Shown one piece after another: positions 1 to 9,762 of a stretch of DNA of 64,000 nucleotides (its first letter is position 1; the number at the start of each line of letters is the position of its first letter). The position numbers and the translations under genes are program-made. This DNA is from JANXQG01 sp963709175 (lineage in GTDB: Bacteria > Planctomycetota > Planctomycetia > Pirellulales > Thermoguttaceae), in contig CAVPVK010000003.1 in the NCBI GenBank assembly GCA_963709175.1, forward strand, positions 1,116,001 to 1,180,000, written 5' to 3'. The notes below the pieces were generated by a model. The model was not told where the DNA came from. It did no database searches and saw only the letters and a list, made by a program, of their open reading frames with translations.

Positions 1-136
1 TCTGAGGAAACAGGCAGTTTGCTTCCGGAGTTGTTCTTATTTATTGGCAAAGCTCTCTTGGCCTGCGATTTGCATTTTAAGCTTTTTGCCTGTAATGATT
101 TCAGGTGATGCCGGCTGAGCTGGTAATAGTTCACAC

Positions 137-170
137 TGCTGGTATTATTGTCGCAAGTCATAATACAGCA
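137..170. promoter_or_regulatory. AT-rich inverted repeat upstream of the sigma-54 activator gene
   Basis: The arms TGCTGGTATTAT (137-148) and ATAATACAGCA (160-170) are complementary apart from one bulged base, with an 11-base spacer. The repeat sits about 85 bases before the start of the downstream activator gene, in a 253-base leader that is clearly more AT-rich than the genes and holds no ORF I can support. It could be an operator for that gene or the 3' hairpin of a gene left of the window. The function is inference only. Confidence 0.35.
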
Positions 171-253
171 GTATGTTAAGAATCGTTATCGTAATTCGCC
201 CAGCAAACGTAGCGGCGCTCATAAAGGTCCATTTGGCCAGATAACCGTTAAAT

Positions 254-1882
254 ATGATGGAAGCAACTGTGTTGGCGGATAGGATTCCCATGAAATACGA
301 TGGCTTCCCGCCTATTGGAGTCGATCGCTCGGTCCTCGTCGATGTCTGGCGGGAGGCATGCCGTCATATCGAAATCGAGGAGTCGGCGCATACGATTGGT
401 CGAATTCTTGCGAAACTTGGGCCCATTGGGCAGTTGCTCGTTCGCAAGATCGATCGAAAGCGATCGTGCTTGGAAACGGTTGCGGTAGGTTTTTCGGTAC
501 CCGATTACCTCTTGCCTGAGGCTCGAACGTCGTGCGATGAAGGCCAGTTCAGAGACTTACTGGCGTGGTGCCGCAAGCGCCATGTGCTACACCAGGACAC
601 AGTTCGCCCCGGCAATGAACTTCTGACGATGATCGTTCCGCCGGGAGTTACGGCCGACATCGTGGCAGGGCCACTCGGCGACACGCAAAACCCATCCGGC
701 GTCGTTGTATTCGTGGCTCAGCCCGGCACGACCTTCGATGATTCGCACGCTTGCCTGCTCGAGGCCCTCATCGAGCCATTCTCGGTGGCCCTGGAAAACG
801 ATCGGCGGCTCCGCGAGATGGCGGCCATGCAAGCGGCAGCCGAGGCGGATAAGGAATCGTTGCTGAATCGCTTGGGGCGGAAAAAGATCGATGCCGACTT
901 CATCGTGGGCGAGAACTCGGGGCTGCAACTCGTCATCGAACGGGTCGCCTTGGTGGCGCGGAACGACGCCCCCGTACTCATCCTCGGCGAAACGGGCACC
1001 GGCAAGGAACTCATCGCCCGGATGATCCACACGCAGTCGCCGCGGGCCAATGGACCGTTCCTCCGCGTGAATTGCGGTGCGATCCCGGCGGAGTTGATCG
1101 ACTCGCAGCTTTTCGGTCATGAGAAAGGGGCCTTCACCGGCGCGGTGGAGGCGCGGCAGGGATGGTTCGAGCGGGCCAATGGCGGCACCCTCTTGCTGGA
1201 CGAGGCTGGCGAGTTGCCTTTGGCCGTACAAGTTCGCCTGCTGCGAATCCTCCAGGACGGCTGGATGGAGCGCGTGGGCGGGCACGAACCGGTGCACGTC
1301 GACGTTCGCATCGTGGCCGCCACCCATCGCGACCTGGCGGCGATGGTGACCGAAGGGCGATTCCGCGAAGATCTCTGGTATCGCATCGCAGTCTTTCCCA
1401 TCCGCTTGCCGCCGCTGCGCGAGCGGCCGGAGGATATTCCCGCGCTGGCACGGCACTTTGCCGAACGGGCGGCGGTGAGGTTCGTGTTGCCCGAGGCCCC
1501 TTTGACGGTCGAAGACATCCGCTTGCTGACCTCGTATGCCTGGCCGGGCAACGTCCGAGAGCTAGGGGCGGTGATCGATCGCGCGGCGATTTTGGGCAAT
1601 GGAAAGCGACTGGACGTGGCCGGCGCCCTGGGGGCCAGCGAGCGGCCGGCCGCCGCGGGGCGGAGCCAGTCGTCGCCGGCCGCTCTCGCCTCGTCAGAGG
1701 TGCTGTCGCTGGACGCCGCGATGAAAAAACACATCGAAAGCGTGTTGGTCGTCACACGCGGCCGCATCGAGGGCCGCCGCGGAACCGCCGCGTTGCTAAA
1801 GATCAACCCGCACACTCTGCGGGCGAGAATGCGCAAGCTAGGAATCGATTGGGCCAAGTACCGCAGGGAAGAGGAGACTTGA
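254..1882 (+). CDS. Sigma-54-dependent Fis-family transcriptional activator (GAF-AAA+-HTH)
   Basis: This is a bacterial enhancer-binding protein of 542 residues that would open sigma-54 RNA polymerase promoters by ATP hydrolysis. An N-terminal region (about 40-185) resembles a GAF sensor. The AAA+ domain begins near 215, with Walker A GETGTGKE at 245-252, the sigma-54 contact loop GAFTGA at 292-297 and a Walker B region ending LLLDEAGELP. The C-terminus (about 495-540) is a Fis-type helix-turn-helix. There is no receiver domain, so it probably senses a small ligand through the GAF region rather than a phosphorelay. A start at the second Met, or at codon 13, is also possible. A small gene begins three bases after its stop, so the two are probably co-translated. 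I did not find a convincing sigma-54 promoter in the window, so its targets are unknown. Confidence 0.9.
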   Translation: MMEATVLADRIPMKYDGFPPIGVDRSVLVDVWREACRHIEIEESAHTIGRILAKLGPIGQLLVRKIDRKRSCLETVAVGFSVPDYLLPEARTSCDEGQFRDLLAWCRKRHVLHQDTVRPGNELLTMIVPPGVTADIVAGPLGDTQNPSGVVVFVAQPGTTFDDSHACLLEALIEPFSVALENDRRLREMAAMQAAAEADKESLLNRLGRKKIDADFIVGENSGLQLVIERVALVARNDAPVLILGETGTGKELIARMIHTQSPRANGPFLRVNCGAIPAELIDSQLFGHEKGAFTGAVEARQGWFERANGGTLLLDEAGELPLAVQVRLLRILQDGWMERVGGHEPVHVDVRIVAATHRDLAAMVTEGRFREDLWYRIAVFPIRLPPLRERPEDIPALARHFAERAAVRFVLPEAPLTVEDIRLLTSYAWPGNVRELGAVIDRAAILGNGKRLDVAGALGASERPAAAGRSQSSPAALASSEVLSLDAAMKKHIESVLVVTRGRIEGRRGTAALLKINPHTLRARMRKLGIDWAKYRREEET

Positions 1883-1885
1883 CAG

Positions 1886-2332
1886 ATGATCGAGCGCATT
1901 ACGACAACATCGGTGTCAACCGAAGAATTGTCCGTTGTCACCCCACCACCGAAACCGCAGACGCAGGAAGGCCGGATACTGGCCGCACTGGGGCTTCCGC
2001 GCGGGCCACTGCCCCGCACGGTAGCCAAATGGCTGGTTCGCTACTTCGACTTCCTTTCCGCGGAGCTTTACATTCCGTTCGATGCGCGTTGCCCCGAGGA
2101 CTCCGGAGTACTCCGACCGTGGACGTCCTATGTGAATGTCGTTGCCTTGCTGCCTCCCTCCGATCAAACCGCACAAGATGGAACGGGGCTTAAGTGCAAG
2201 ACGCTGCGAGACGGCAACCTAAGCGTGATACCGCTGATCGACCTCGAGGTCGAGAACGACCATCCAAATGCACAACTTATCGAGGACTATTGGTACTGGT
2301 TTTGGAATTGGCAGTTCGATCCCAAAATCTAA
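1886..2332 (+). CDS. CcbP-like small calcium-binding-type protein
   Basis: This protein of 148 residues resembles the CcbP family (calcium-binding proteins first known from cyanobacteria). The recalled family features are an early block like YFDFLSAELYIPFDARC, a middle block around GLKCKTLRDG, and a C-terminal block LIDLEVENDHPNAQLIEDY with acidic and aromatic residues. I assign it by remembered pattern and have not searched for it. It has no signal peptide and no membrane segment, so it is cytoplasmic. The ATG lies three bases after the sigma-54 activator's stop, which argues for translational coupling and a shared task, perhaps calcium or ligand sensing linked to the activator. The N-terminal 35 residues look disordered. 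Confidence 0.55.
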   Translation: MIERITTTSVSTEELSVVTPPPKPQTQEGRILAALGLPRGPLPRTVAKWLVRYFDFLSAELYIPFDARCPEDSGVLRPWTSYVNVVALLPPSDQTAQDGTGLKCKTLRDGNLSVIPLIDLEVENDHPNAQLIEDYWYWFWNWQFDPKI

Positions 2333-2495
2333 CGTGGCTGCCTGCCTGCGTTGTCGATTCGGTCAAGGAAGACCCACGCGTAGTGCAACAACGGGGACCC
2401 TTGAAAGCGATGCTTTCGGCCGCTTTCCCAGCGTTGGCCGGGCTTGTCGAGATTTTCTCACCCGTCTCCACGCCGGCCGGTGAAGCAGTAACAGT

Positions 2496-4025
2496 TTACG
2501 GCCGTGTGTGGTCGCCGCGGCGGATGTCCTGTAAATCGCCAGTCAACTCTTTTACGATGTCCGGATGCGTCGCGGCGACGTCGGTTGTCTCAGCTAAGTC
2601 GTCTGCCAAATTGAAGAGTTGCCCGCTGCTGGCCTTGCGTTTGTCCCCGTTGCCGGCGGACGTGCCAGCGGGAATGAGTTTCCAAGGGCCTTTACGCAGC
2701 GCCAACCGCTGTGTGCCATTGGCCTGCACGACAAGACTTTCTCGCGGCGATGTTTTGCCTAAGATGGCAGGCAGGACGTTAAAACTGTCGGGACCGGCGT
2801 CAACCGGTAGCTCGCGGCCGGCAATGGCGGCGAACGTGGCAAGCATGTCGACCAGGCCGATGAGTTCCGTGGATTGCCCGCCAGGCTTGATCTTGCCGGG
2901 CCAGCGGGCGAGGAAAGGCTCGCGGTGGCCGCCTTCCCAGAGGCTGCCTTTATAGCCGCGCAGCGTGCCGTTGCACTGGTGCCCATGCCCATTTTCGGCA
3001 TCGTGACTGGCATAACCGTCATCGAGCACGCCGCCGTTGTCGCTTGTGACTATCACGAGCGTGTTGTCCTCAAACTTCAATCTCCGCAGCGTGGCCAGGA
3101 TTGCCCCCACGCAACTGTCGAATTGCTGAATCGCGTCGCCCCGCGTACCGCAACCGCTCGTACCGCGAAATCGGGCGTGCGGCCATCGGGGCACATGGAT
3201 GTCGTGCGTGGCAAAGTACAGAAAGAAGGGCTTGTCCTTGCTGTGCTCGATGAAAGCGACTGCCTTCTGCGTCAGCGTATCCGCCATGTCTTCGTCCTTC
3301 CAGCGGGCTGCCCGGCCGCCGCTCATCCAACCGATGCGGCTGATGCCGTTGACGATCGTCCCGTCGTGCCCTTGGGCAAACATCAGCTTGAGCATCTCCG
3401 GATTCTCGCGGCCCGTCGGATCGTCGCCGACCTTTCTCTTGTAGCTGACGCGGATGGGATCTTTCGGGTCCAGCCCGACAACCCGGTGGTTCTCGATGAA
3501 AACGCAGGGAACCCGATCTCCGGTGGCAGGGAAGAAGAAGGCGTAGTCGAAACCGACCTCCAGTGGGCCGGGCTTGATCTCGCGGTTGAAATCCAGTTCG
3601 CCGTTGCCGAGACCAATGTGCCACTTGCCCACGATGCCGGTCCTATAACCGGCCTTCCGCAAGAGCGATGCCGTGCTTGGCTTGGAGGTATCGATCGCCA
3701 AGGGAGCTTCACCGTTTAGAATGCTGGAGCCCGCTGGGTTGCGCCAGGCGTATTGGCCGGTGATGAAAGCGTAGCGGGTGGGCGTGCAAACCGAGCCTGT
3801 GGCGTGCGCATCGGTAAAACGGATGCCTTCGCGCGCCAGGCGGTCCACGTTCGGTGTTTTCACGCGCGTTGCGCCGTAACAACCGAAGTCGCCGTAACCG
3901 ATATCGTCGGCGAGGATGAAGACGATGTTGGGTTTGGCCGATGCCGCGGCCCGGAGTTCGCTGCCGAGGAGCAGCAGGGCGGCGAGCAGCCAGCAGCAGT
4001 GATAGCGGGTTCTCATTGAGGGCAT
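2496..4025 (-). CDS. Secreted arylsulfatase
   Basis: This sulfatase of 509 residues hydrolyses sulfate esters, probably of algal or host polysaccharides. An N-terminal signal peptide (LLAALLLLGS core) precedes the first metal-binding block PNIVFILADDIGYGD (Asp40, Asp41). The catalytic motif CTPTR has Cys80, which would have to be converted to formylglycine; no maturation enzyme is in the window. Further blocks GKWHIGLG and TSDNGG are typical of the alkaline-phosphatase superfamily. The reading frame is intact and of usual length. An alternative start three codons in (Met4) would leave a tighter signal peptide. A second sulfatase lies upstream on the same strand, so the two form a small polysaccharide-desulfation cluster. 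Confidence 0.93.
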   Translation of the reverse strand: MPSMRTRYHCCWLLAALLLLGSELRAAASAKPNIVFILADDIGYGDFGCYGATRVKTPNVDRLAREGIRFTDAHATGSVCTPTRYAFITGQYAWRNPAGSSILNGEAPLAIDTSKPSTASLLRKAGYRTGIVGKWHIGLGNGELDFNREIKPGPLEVGFDYAFFFPATGDRVPCVFIENHRVVGLDPKDPIRVSYKRKVGDDPTGRENPEMLKLMFAQGHDGTIVNGISRIGWMSGGRAARWKDEDMADTLTQKAVAFIEHSKDKPFFLYFATHDIHVPRWPHARFRGTSGCGTRGDAIQQFDSCVGAILATLRRLKFEDNTLVIVTSDNGGVLDDGYASHDAENGHGHQCNGTLRGYKGSLWEGGHREPFLARWPGKIKPGGQSTELIGLVDMLATFAAIAGRELPVDAGPDSFNVLPAILGKTSPRESLVVQANGTQRLALRKGPWKLIPAGTSAGNGDKRKASSGQLFNLADDLAETTDVAATHPDIVKELTGDLQDIRRGDHTRP

Positions 4026-4113
4026 CCCTTAAGTACGTTCGAAAGAAATGAGCGAGTCTGCTGGGAACCCAGCGGGCCCAAGTTGATTTCTTCCGATCGC
4101 ACTTGTGCTTTAT

Positions 4114-4317
4114 TCACGATTCCAGCGGTTCTTTTTCAAAACCCGATTTATTCGCCCAGCCGGCATTGAGTTTCTCGCCGCGCCCGTAGCGCTCGTGGAA
4201 ACCGCGTTCCTTCTGGTTGGCGTAACGATATTCTTCGAAGAGATGCCCCTTGCCGAACATCCGCGGATCGTCGGGGTCCTGCCTCCCACTGACAATGTGC
4301 AGCCCGCGCTTCAGCAT
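4114..4317 (-). CDS. Possible small protein coupled to the upstream sulfatase
   Basis: This is a 67-residue reading frame whose ATG comes one base after the TGA of the sulfatase read ahead of it (stop at 4319-4321). The composition is polar and basic, with aromatic residues (FEEYRYANQKERGFHERYGR in the middle), and third codon positions are GC-rich as in neighbouring genes. I recognise no domain, signal peptide or membrane segment. The tight junction and codon pattern support it, but the frame also stays open upstream inside the sulfatase. It may therefore be a chance continuation. Confidence 0.35.
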   Translation of the reverse strand: MLKRGLHIVSGRQDPDDPRMFGKGHLFEEYRYANQKERGFHERYGRGEKLNAGWANKSGFEKEPLES

Positions 4318-4318
4318 G

Positions 4319-5944
4319 TCACGGCTTGATGTCTTGTCCCCAATTCGTATGATCCGGGCCGGTCCACGGGTCGGCATAGGCCCGTTGCTCCCATGCCTTC
4401 CAGGCGGCCTGCAGCCTGGCTGCCACGTCCGAGTATTCGCCGATAACATCGTGCAACTCCGTACGGTCGGCCTCCATGTCGTAGAGCTCCCAAGGGCCGC
4501 GCCACTTCTGCACCAGTTTCCATTTGCCGTCGCGCACGGCCTTGTTCCCTTCGTGCTCCCAGAAAATCGGTTGCTTGCGGTTTAACGGTTTGCCTTGGAA
4601 GGCGGGCGCAGGCTCACTCCTTCCATGGGCAGAATGGCGTTGCCGCGGAACTCGGCGGGATACTTTGCCCCGCTCAGGTCGACGGCAGTGGCCATGAGGT
4701 CGATCACATGCCCCGGCTGTTTCTCCAGGCTGCCGTTGCGCTCGGCAGGAATGCCGTGAGGCCAATGGGCGATCAGCGGCGTGCTGATTCCGCCTTCGTG
4801 CGTGAAGTGCTTGTAGCGGCGGAATGGCGTGTTGGCCAGCGTCGCCCAATTCATACCCAGCATGACATACGACTGCGGGCCGCCGATGGGCCCCGTGCCG
4901 CGGGTCTGGCCTGCTGGACCGCCCTCGGCATTGCCGCCGTTGTCGCTCAGAAAGAGGATCAGCGTGTCGTCGAGCAGCCCGCGCAATTTCAGTCCCGCCA
5001 CCAATCGGCCGGTGCTGCGGTCGAGACATTCGATCATGGCCGCATACGTCGCCATCATTTCATCGAATCGCCTTTTGCGCTGGCGCGCGGGTGTCCCAGG
5101 CGGGTGAATCGTCGGGGCGCGGAGAAAGCGGCCAGCGCGGATCGACAATTCCCATTTGGATCTGTCGCGCGTGGCGCTCTACACGCAGTTTGTCCCACCC
5201 CTGCATATACTTCCCACGATAATGAGCGATTGCGTCGGCGGGCGCCCGTAGCGGGAAATGCACGGTGCCCTGTGCAATGTACAGGAAGAACGGTTTCTGC
5301 TCCGCCCGCGCATCATCGATGAACTTCAAGCCCCAATCCACAAACAGATCGGTGGAATACCAGTCCTTGCCCAGTTCGGGCGAGTCTTTGCGGATCTCGC
5401 GGCCGTTGAGGTAGAGCACGCCGGTGCCGGGCCGATCGGCTTCCTTCGGAAAGTAGACCTCGCCGAAGCGGGAGTTCAGTGAGCGCATGAACCCTCGATC
5501 CCAGGGCGGCGTGCCGTTCTGTTGTCCGAGGTGCCACTTGCCCGTCATCGCGGTGAAATAGCCCGCGTCGCGAAGCACTTCGGCGATGGTGACGCAGCGG
5601 GGAAGCAAACGACCGTGGAACCCTCGCGATTTCGGCTCGACCTTGTTGTCCAGCCAGCCCATGCCTGCCTGCTGGGAATAAAGCCCCGTGAGCAAGGCGG
5701 CGCGAGTGGGACTGCAACGCGGCGTGTTGTAGAACTGGGTGAACCGCACTCCTTCGACTGCCAGCTTATCGAGGTTGGGTGTGGGAACCTCACTGCCATA
5801 GCATCCGATGTCGGAAAACCCCAGATCATCCGCCAGGATGACAATGATGTTGGGTCTCGGGGATGCGGCAACCGCCGGCCCACACAAGGGCGACGTCGCC
5901 AGCGTCAGGAATACGAGAGGACGAATAGCAAAAATACGTGTCAT
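4319..5944 (-). CDS. Secreted arylsulfatase, frameshifted twice in this sequence
   Basis: This is a full sulfatase spread over shifted frames. The first part (5944 to about 5070) has a signal peptide, the metal block PNIIVILADDLGFSD and the catalytic motif CSPTR with Cys77. Homology then continues in another frame (about 5070-4605: RRFDEMMATYAAM, ILFLSDNGGNAEGG). It returns to the first frame for the C-terminal block (IFWEHEGNKAVRDGKWKLV). The first change is best explained by one extra G near 5069-5076 and the second by one missing G near 4600-4606. The two cancel, so the total length (about 541 residues) is normal. The family's usual C-terminal features are all present. I therefore read this as an intact gene with sequence errors, though a true pseudogene cannot be excluded. 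Confidence 0.8.
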
Positions 5945-6234
5945 AACGAAATCGCTCTAACTTGATCTCCAAAGTCGCGATCTCAATAGTACCGCGGGAA
6001 GGAAGTTCATTAATTGAGACCCGACGGGTAAGCAAAGTTTCCTCGCGTACGCGTCGGGATGTTTCGCACCGGGGCAATGATTCCGGCAAAACAACATAGA
6101 GTAGCATACCCTGAACTGACCGGAGAACCAAGATCGGCGCCGATATCAAGAGATTCACCGCCGGCGAATACGGCAGCAACCCCGGTTTCGCCCGTCGCAA
6201 GGCCATTGATGGTGAGAATGACGGCAAACCATAG

Positions 6235-7289
6235 TTACCAGTCGATCGATACCGTTTCGCCGCCGTTGCGACTGCCGAGCGCCTGCCAGACCGTGATATC
6301 CACGGTATCGCTGGCAAAGTGCACGCTGGCGTCGGCCATCGCCAGGTTGACCCCGCCGGGATGCCGGCTGGAGGCCGTCGTCGCGCCGCCGTTGTCGTTG
6401 ATCGAGCCGGCATCCACGTTGCCCGAGTGCATCGAACGCAACTCCAGGTGTTGGGCGGCATAATGTGATTGTAGCGCGTGGTGACGAAGTTTCCCCGTAC
6501 CCAGTTCCTGCCCGATCGGGAGAATTGCGATCCGCTCCCCGCCGCGGGGGTCACCGCATTGCAGGCGGTATAGACTTGCTTGGCGGTCTGGTTGGACTTG
6601 TCCACGCGGAACCAGTCGCCGGGCCTCTCGATGTGGTTGTCGTCGCCGTCGCCCAGTACGGCTTCCGAGAAGAGCGCCGTATGGCTGGCTCCGTCGGTGA
6701 CCTGGTTGAGCCGAACGGCAATGGCGGTGAGGAAGATGCCGTTGTTCTGCTCGTGGTTGGCCGAGGCGTCCCACTGGCCCGTGTCATTGCCAGCGTTTCC
6801 CCGATAGTTGTTCTTTCCCCATGGATACTGGTTATCGTTCGCCGGATCCTGGTAATTCATGCGATTGAAGTCCGAGGGGCAGAGGAAGGTCTTGATGACG
6901 AGCTCGCAGACCTGCACATTCGCCGCGTTACCGGGCGTTAGGATGTAGTTGATCTGCTTGTAGGCGCCCGTCTCCTCGATATAGGGCAGTAGTCGGGCGT
7001 GTGCGCTCCAGACGTCCTCGCCGGTCTGGTTGCGCCCCAAGGGAAAAGTGTCGAAGGTACTGACATAGTTCGCGGCGGCAAGGCCCATTTGCCGCAGGTT
7101 ATTGCCGCACTGGGTCCGCCTGGCAGTCTCTCGGGCAGATTGCACCGCGGGCACGATCAGGCCAATGAGAATGCCGATGATGGCGACCACCACCAACAGT
7201 TCCACGAGGGTAAAGCCGTGTTGGGGCCGGCAAAAGTCGCGCTGCATCTTTGTTCTTCTCACATCAGAAGGAGCAGTGTTGGGCGTCAT
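6235..7289 (-). CDS. DUF1559 prepilin-like protein with N-terminal cleavage/methylation motif, one frameshift
   Basis: This is a planctomycete-type DUF1559 (SBP_bac_10) protein. The type IV prepilin signature GFTLVELLVVVAIIGILIGL lies near residue 23-42, so it would be processed by a prepilin peptidase and anchored by that helix. The body carries the usual N(N)LRQMGLA block, the FLCPSD block and a C-terminal HPGGVNLAMADASVHF block. The last block lies one frame away, so one base is missing near 6431-6436 (after TWSCVR, before MHSGN). Corrected length is about 351 residues. I chose the ATG at 7289 because AAGGAG stands eight bases ahead; ATGs at 7295 and 7247 are alternatives. The function of the family is unknown; it is abundant in planctomycetes. 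About 290 bases to the next gene (5945-6234) hold nothing I can support. Confidence 0.82.
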
Positions 7290-7780
7290 GCTCATGTCTC
7301 CTTGTCGCAGTAATGCTCCCGACGAGGTTTTCATATCGGTCTCGATATCGACCCGCCACGCTACTTGCAAGTCGCATTCCATACGGTAAGGAAGCCGTGA
7401 ACGCCGCTCGCGCGGCCGACGCTCGCCGAAAAAAGGGCAAAAAACCATGCCCAAGGTGCGAACTGACGAACTGACGGAGTCCAGCCGAGTCCGTCAATAT
7501 TGCTGGTCCAGCAGATATTCCCAGAACCTTTGAGGGGTTGCGGCGAGAAGAACCGACTGCGGCGCATTTTTGTCCTGGGCCGCGTGGCTCGGCGATTCTG
7601 CATTGATCTTCGCCGTTTGACGATTCTGTGGGGCGTTTCGCGTGTTTGGGCACGTATTGCGCTCGTCAGATCGTGCACGCGGCACGTGAGTTGCAGAGGG
7701 CCGTGCGGGCTTGCGACGGCGACGTTCTCGCCGATCCCCTTGCTTGTTCCCCCAATGTCAGAGTCTTCTGGAGTCGCACG
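7290..7780. other. Divergent intergenic region with a short palindrome
   Basis: No gene is supported in this stretch between the minus-strand DUF1559 gene and the plus-strand sulfatase. It contains a palindrome at 7496-7519: TGCTGG (7501-7506), one base, CCAGCA (7508-7513), flanked by AATAT and ATATT. A tandem GAACTGAC pair lies just before it. Its position between two divergent starts suggests an operator or overlapping promoters. No clear -35/-10 pair was found. Confidence 0.3.
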
Positions 7781-9571
7781 ATGAAATTTGCAGTTCCCTT
7801 CGCCCTCATGTTCGTTTGCGCCGCCTCGACCTCGGCCATAGCCGGCCCGCAGTCCAAGCCCAACATCATCTTCGTCCTCGCCGACGACTTGGGCATCGAT
7901 GGTGTCAGTGTCTATGGCGCCGACAATCACCAAACGCCGCACATTGACGCCTTGGCAGCGTCCGGCCTGCGCTTCCGCACCGCCTACGCATCGCCCCTGT
8001 GCGGACCGACGCGATGCCTGCTGCAAACCGGACGCTATGCCTTTCGTACCGGCGGATTGACCAACCAGTCGTGGCGCAGCGGCGGGCCGGGAGCCAAATC
8101 GGCCGATGAATACCCCATCGCCAGGCTCTTAAAGGAGGCCGGCTATGCCACCGGACAGGCTGGCAAATGGCGGCAGGTCGGCGAATTGCCCGGTGATTGG
8201 GGCTATGACGAATTTCTTACCGACAACACTGCCGGCGGCTGGTACTGGGAAACGAAGTACAACAAGAATGGCCAGATCCTCGACTTGCCGAAAGGGACCT
8301 ACGGCCCTGATGTCATCCAGGACTTTACCTTCGATTTCCTGCGGCGCCACAAGGACAAGCCGTTTTTCTTCTACTACGCCATGCATTTGGTGCATAAGCC
8401 CACGTTGCGAACGCCGGACACCGTACAGGGCACGAAAGACATAAACAAGCTCTACGACGACAACATCCGCTATATGGACAAGCAGCTCGGGGCCCTGGTT
8501 GCGGAGTTAGACAGACTGGGGCTGCGGCAGAACACTCTTTTGATTTTCTCCGGCGACAACGGCACGGCCGCCGGTTACCCGGCGCCGGTCCAAGGCCGCA
8601 TGATCAACGGCTGGAAAGGCAGCATGCTTGAGGGCGGCTCACGGGTCCCGTTTATTGCAAGCTGGCCTGCCGTGACTCCCAAGGGAAAGGTGCTTGAGGA
8701 CATCGTGAGTTTTGCCGACCCGTATGCTACCTTTGCCGAAATTGCCGGCGTCAAGCTGCCCGACGGTGTCAAGACCGACAGCCAGAGTTTTGCTCCGCAG
8801 CTTCGCGGCGAGCCGGGCAAGCCCCGCGCTTGGGCCTATGTCGCAACTCGCGCCCACTGGTATGTCCGCGAGGCGGGGTATAAGCTCAACGAGGCGGGCA
8901 AGCTCTTCGACATGGGCGATGCGCCGTTCGTGGAAAAGCCCATTGATGCCGCCGACGACACCGAACAGAGCAAGGCCGCAAGGCAGCGGCTCGCGGCGGT
9001 CCTGGCGGAACTTGATCCCGCCAACGGCAAGACGGACCGCAACACCGACGGCCCCGGGCGAAATCCCGTTGCCGTATCGGCCGGTTCGACCACCGCGGTT
9101 GGCCCGTGGAAGTCGGGCGACAGCCTGCGTCCCCCGGAAGCCCCCGCCATTGCCGGTAAGACGCTCGATATCTCGGCGGAGATCGAACCGCAGGGAACGG
9201 AAGGCGTAGTGGTTACCCAGGGTGGCGGCGCCCGCGGCTATGCCGTCTATCTCGTCAAGGGTAAGTTGGCCTTTGCCATCCGCCAAGGCGGGCAATTGAC
9301 GACGATCGTCGCCAAAGAGCCCTTAGGCAGCGGTCATTTCCAGGTACAGGCGAAGCTCCTTGAGGACGGCGCCCTGGCGCTCCGCGTCAACGGCAAGCAA
9401 GTCGCCGAAGGCAAGGCCAACGGGCTGATCCAGCAGCAGCCGAGGGCCGGGCTTACTGTCGGCTCAACCGGTCGTGCAACTGTCGGTGATTATACGGCGC
9501 CCAACCCGTTTAAGGGGAGCGTGACCAACGTCCGCGTCAAGGCTGTGGCCGCCGATGCGGGCAAACAGTAG
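7781..9571 (+). CDS. Secreted sulfatase with C-terminal concanavalin-like domain
   Basis: This protein of 596 residues has a signal peptide ending near AIAG. The metal block is PNIIFVLADDLGID, and the catalytic motif CGPTR has Cys74, which needs conversion to formylglycine. The substrate-side blocks are GKWRQVGELPGDWGYD and IFSGDNGTA. After the sulfatase core (to about residue 430), a further 150 residues (AGKTLDISAEIEP onward) look like an all-beta lectin/LamG-type domain that could bind the polysaccharide. The chosen ATG opens directly onto the signal peptide; the open frame extends further upstream but without signal-peptide character. It is the third sulfatase within 7 kb, suggesting a local glycan-desulfation island. 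A terminal-formylglycine maturase is not nearby. Confidence 0.92.
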   Translation: MKFAVPFALMFVCAASTSAIAGPQSKPNIIFVLADDLGIDGVSVYGADNHQTPHIDALAASGLRFRTAYASPLCGPTRCLLQTGRYAFRTGGLTNQSWRSGGPGAKSADEYPIARLLKEAGYATGQAGKWRQVGELPGDWGYDEFLTDNTAGGWYWETKYNKNGQILDLPKGTYGPDVIQDFTFDFLRRHKDKPFFFYYAMHLVHKPTLRTPDTVQGTKDINKLYDDNIRYMDKQLGALVAELDRLGLRQNTLLIFSGDNGTAAGYPAPVQGRMINGWKGSMLEGGSRVPFIASWPAVTPKGKVLEDIVSFADPYATFAEIAGVKLPDGVKTDSQSFAPQLRGEPGKPRAWAYVATRAHWYVREAGYKLNEAGKLFDMGDAPFVEKPIDAADDTEQSKAARQRLAAVLAELDPANGKTDRNTDGPGRNPVAVSAGSTTAVGPWKSGDSLRPPEAPAIAGKTLDISAEIEPQGTEGVVVTQGGGARGYAVYLVKGKLAFAIRQGGQLTTIVAKEPLGSGHFQVQAKLLEDGALALRVNGKQVAEGKANGLIQQQPRAGLTVGSTGRATVGDYTAPNPFKGSVTNVRVKAVAADAGKQ

Positions 9572-9762
9572 TACTATTCGGTCACTAACCCGGCGTGAAA
9601 GCACAACCGGTTCACGAGGAGCAAGGCGTCAGCTAGGCACCGCTAGTTGCCCAATTGTGACCGTTGCAACAAGCTCGCTTTTTTCGCGAGTGCCCAGGGG
9701 GAAACCCGAGTTGTGAATTCGTGCGAATGCCGATCCGCTGCCCGATCCAACAGGAGGAATCG

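Noticed and set aside
587..1456. Long minus-strand frame inside the sigma-54 activator gene
   Set aside because: The opposite strand encodes a clear AAA+ protein; the antisense frame is a product of GC-rich codon use and matches no family.
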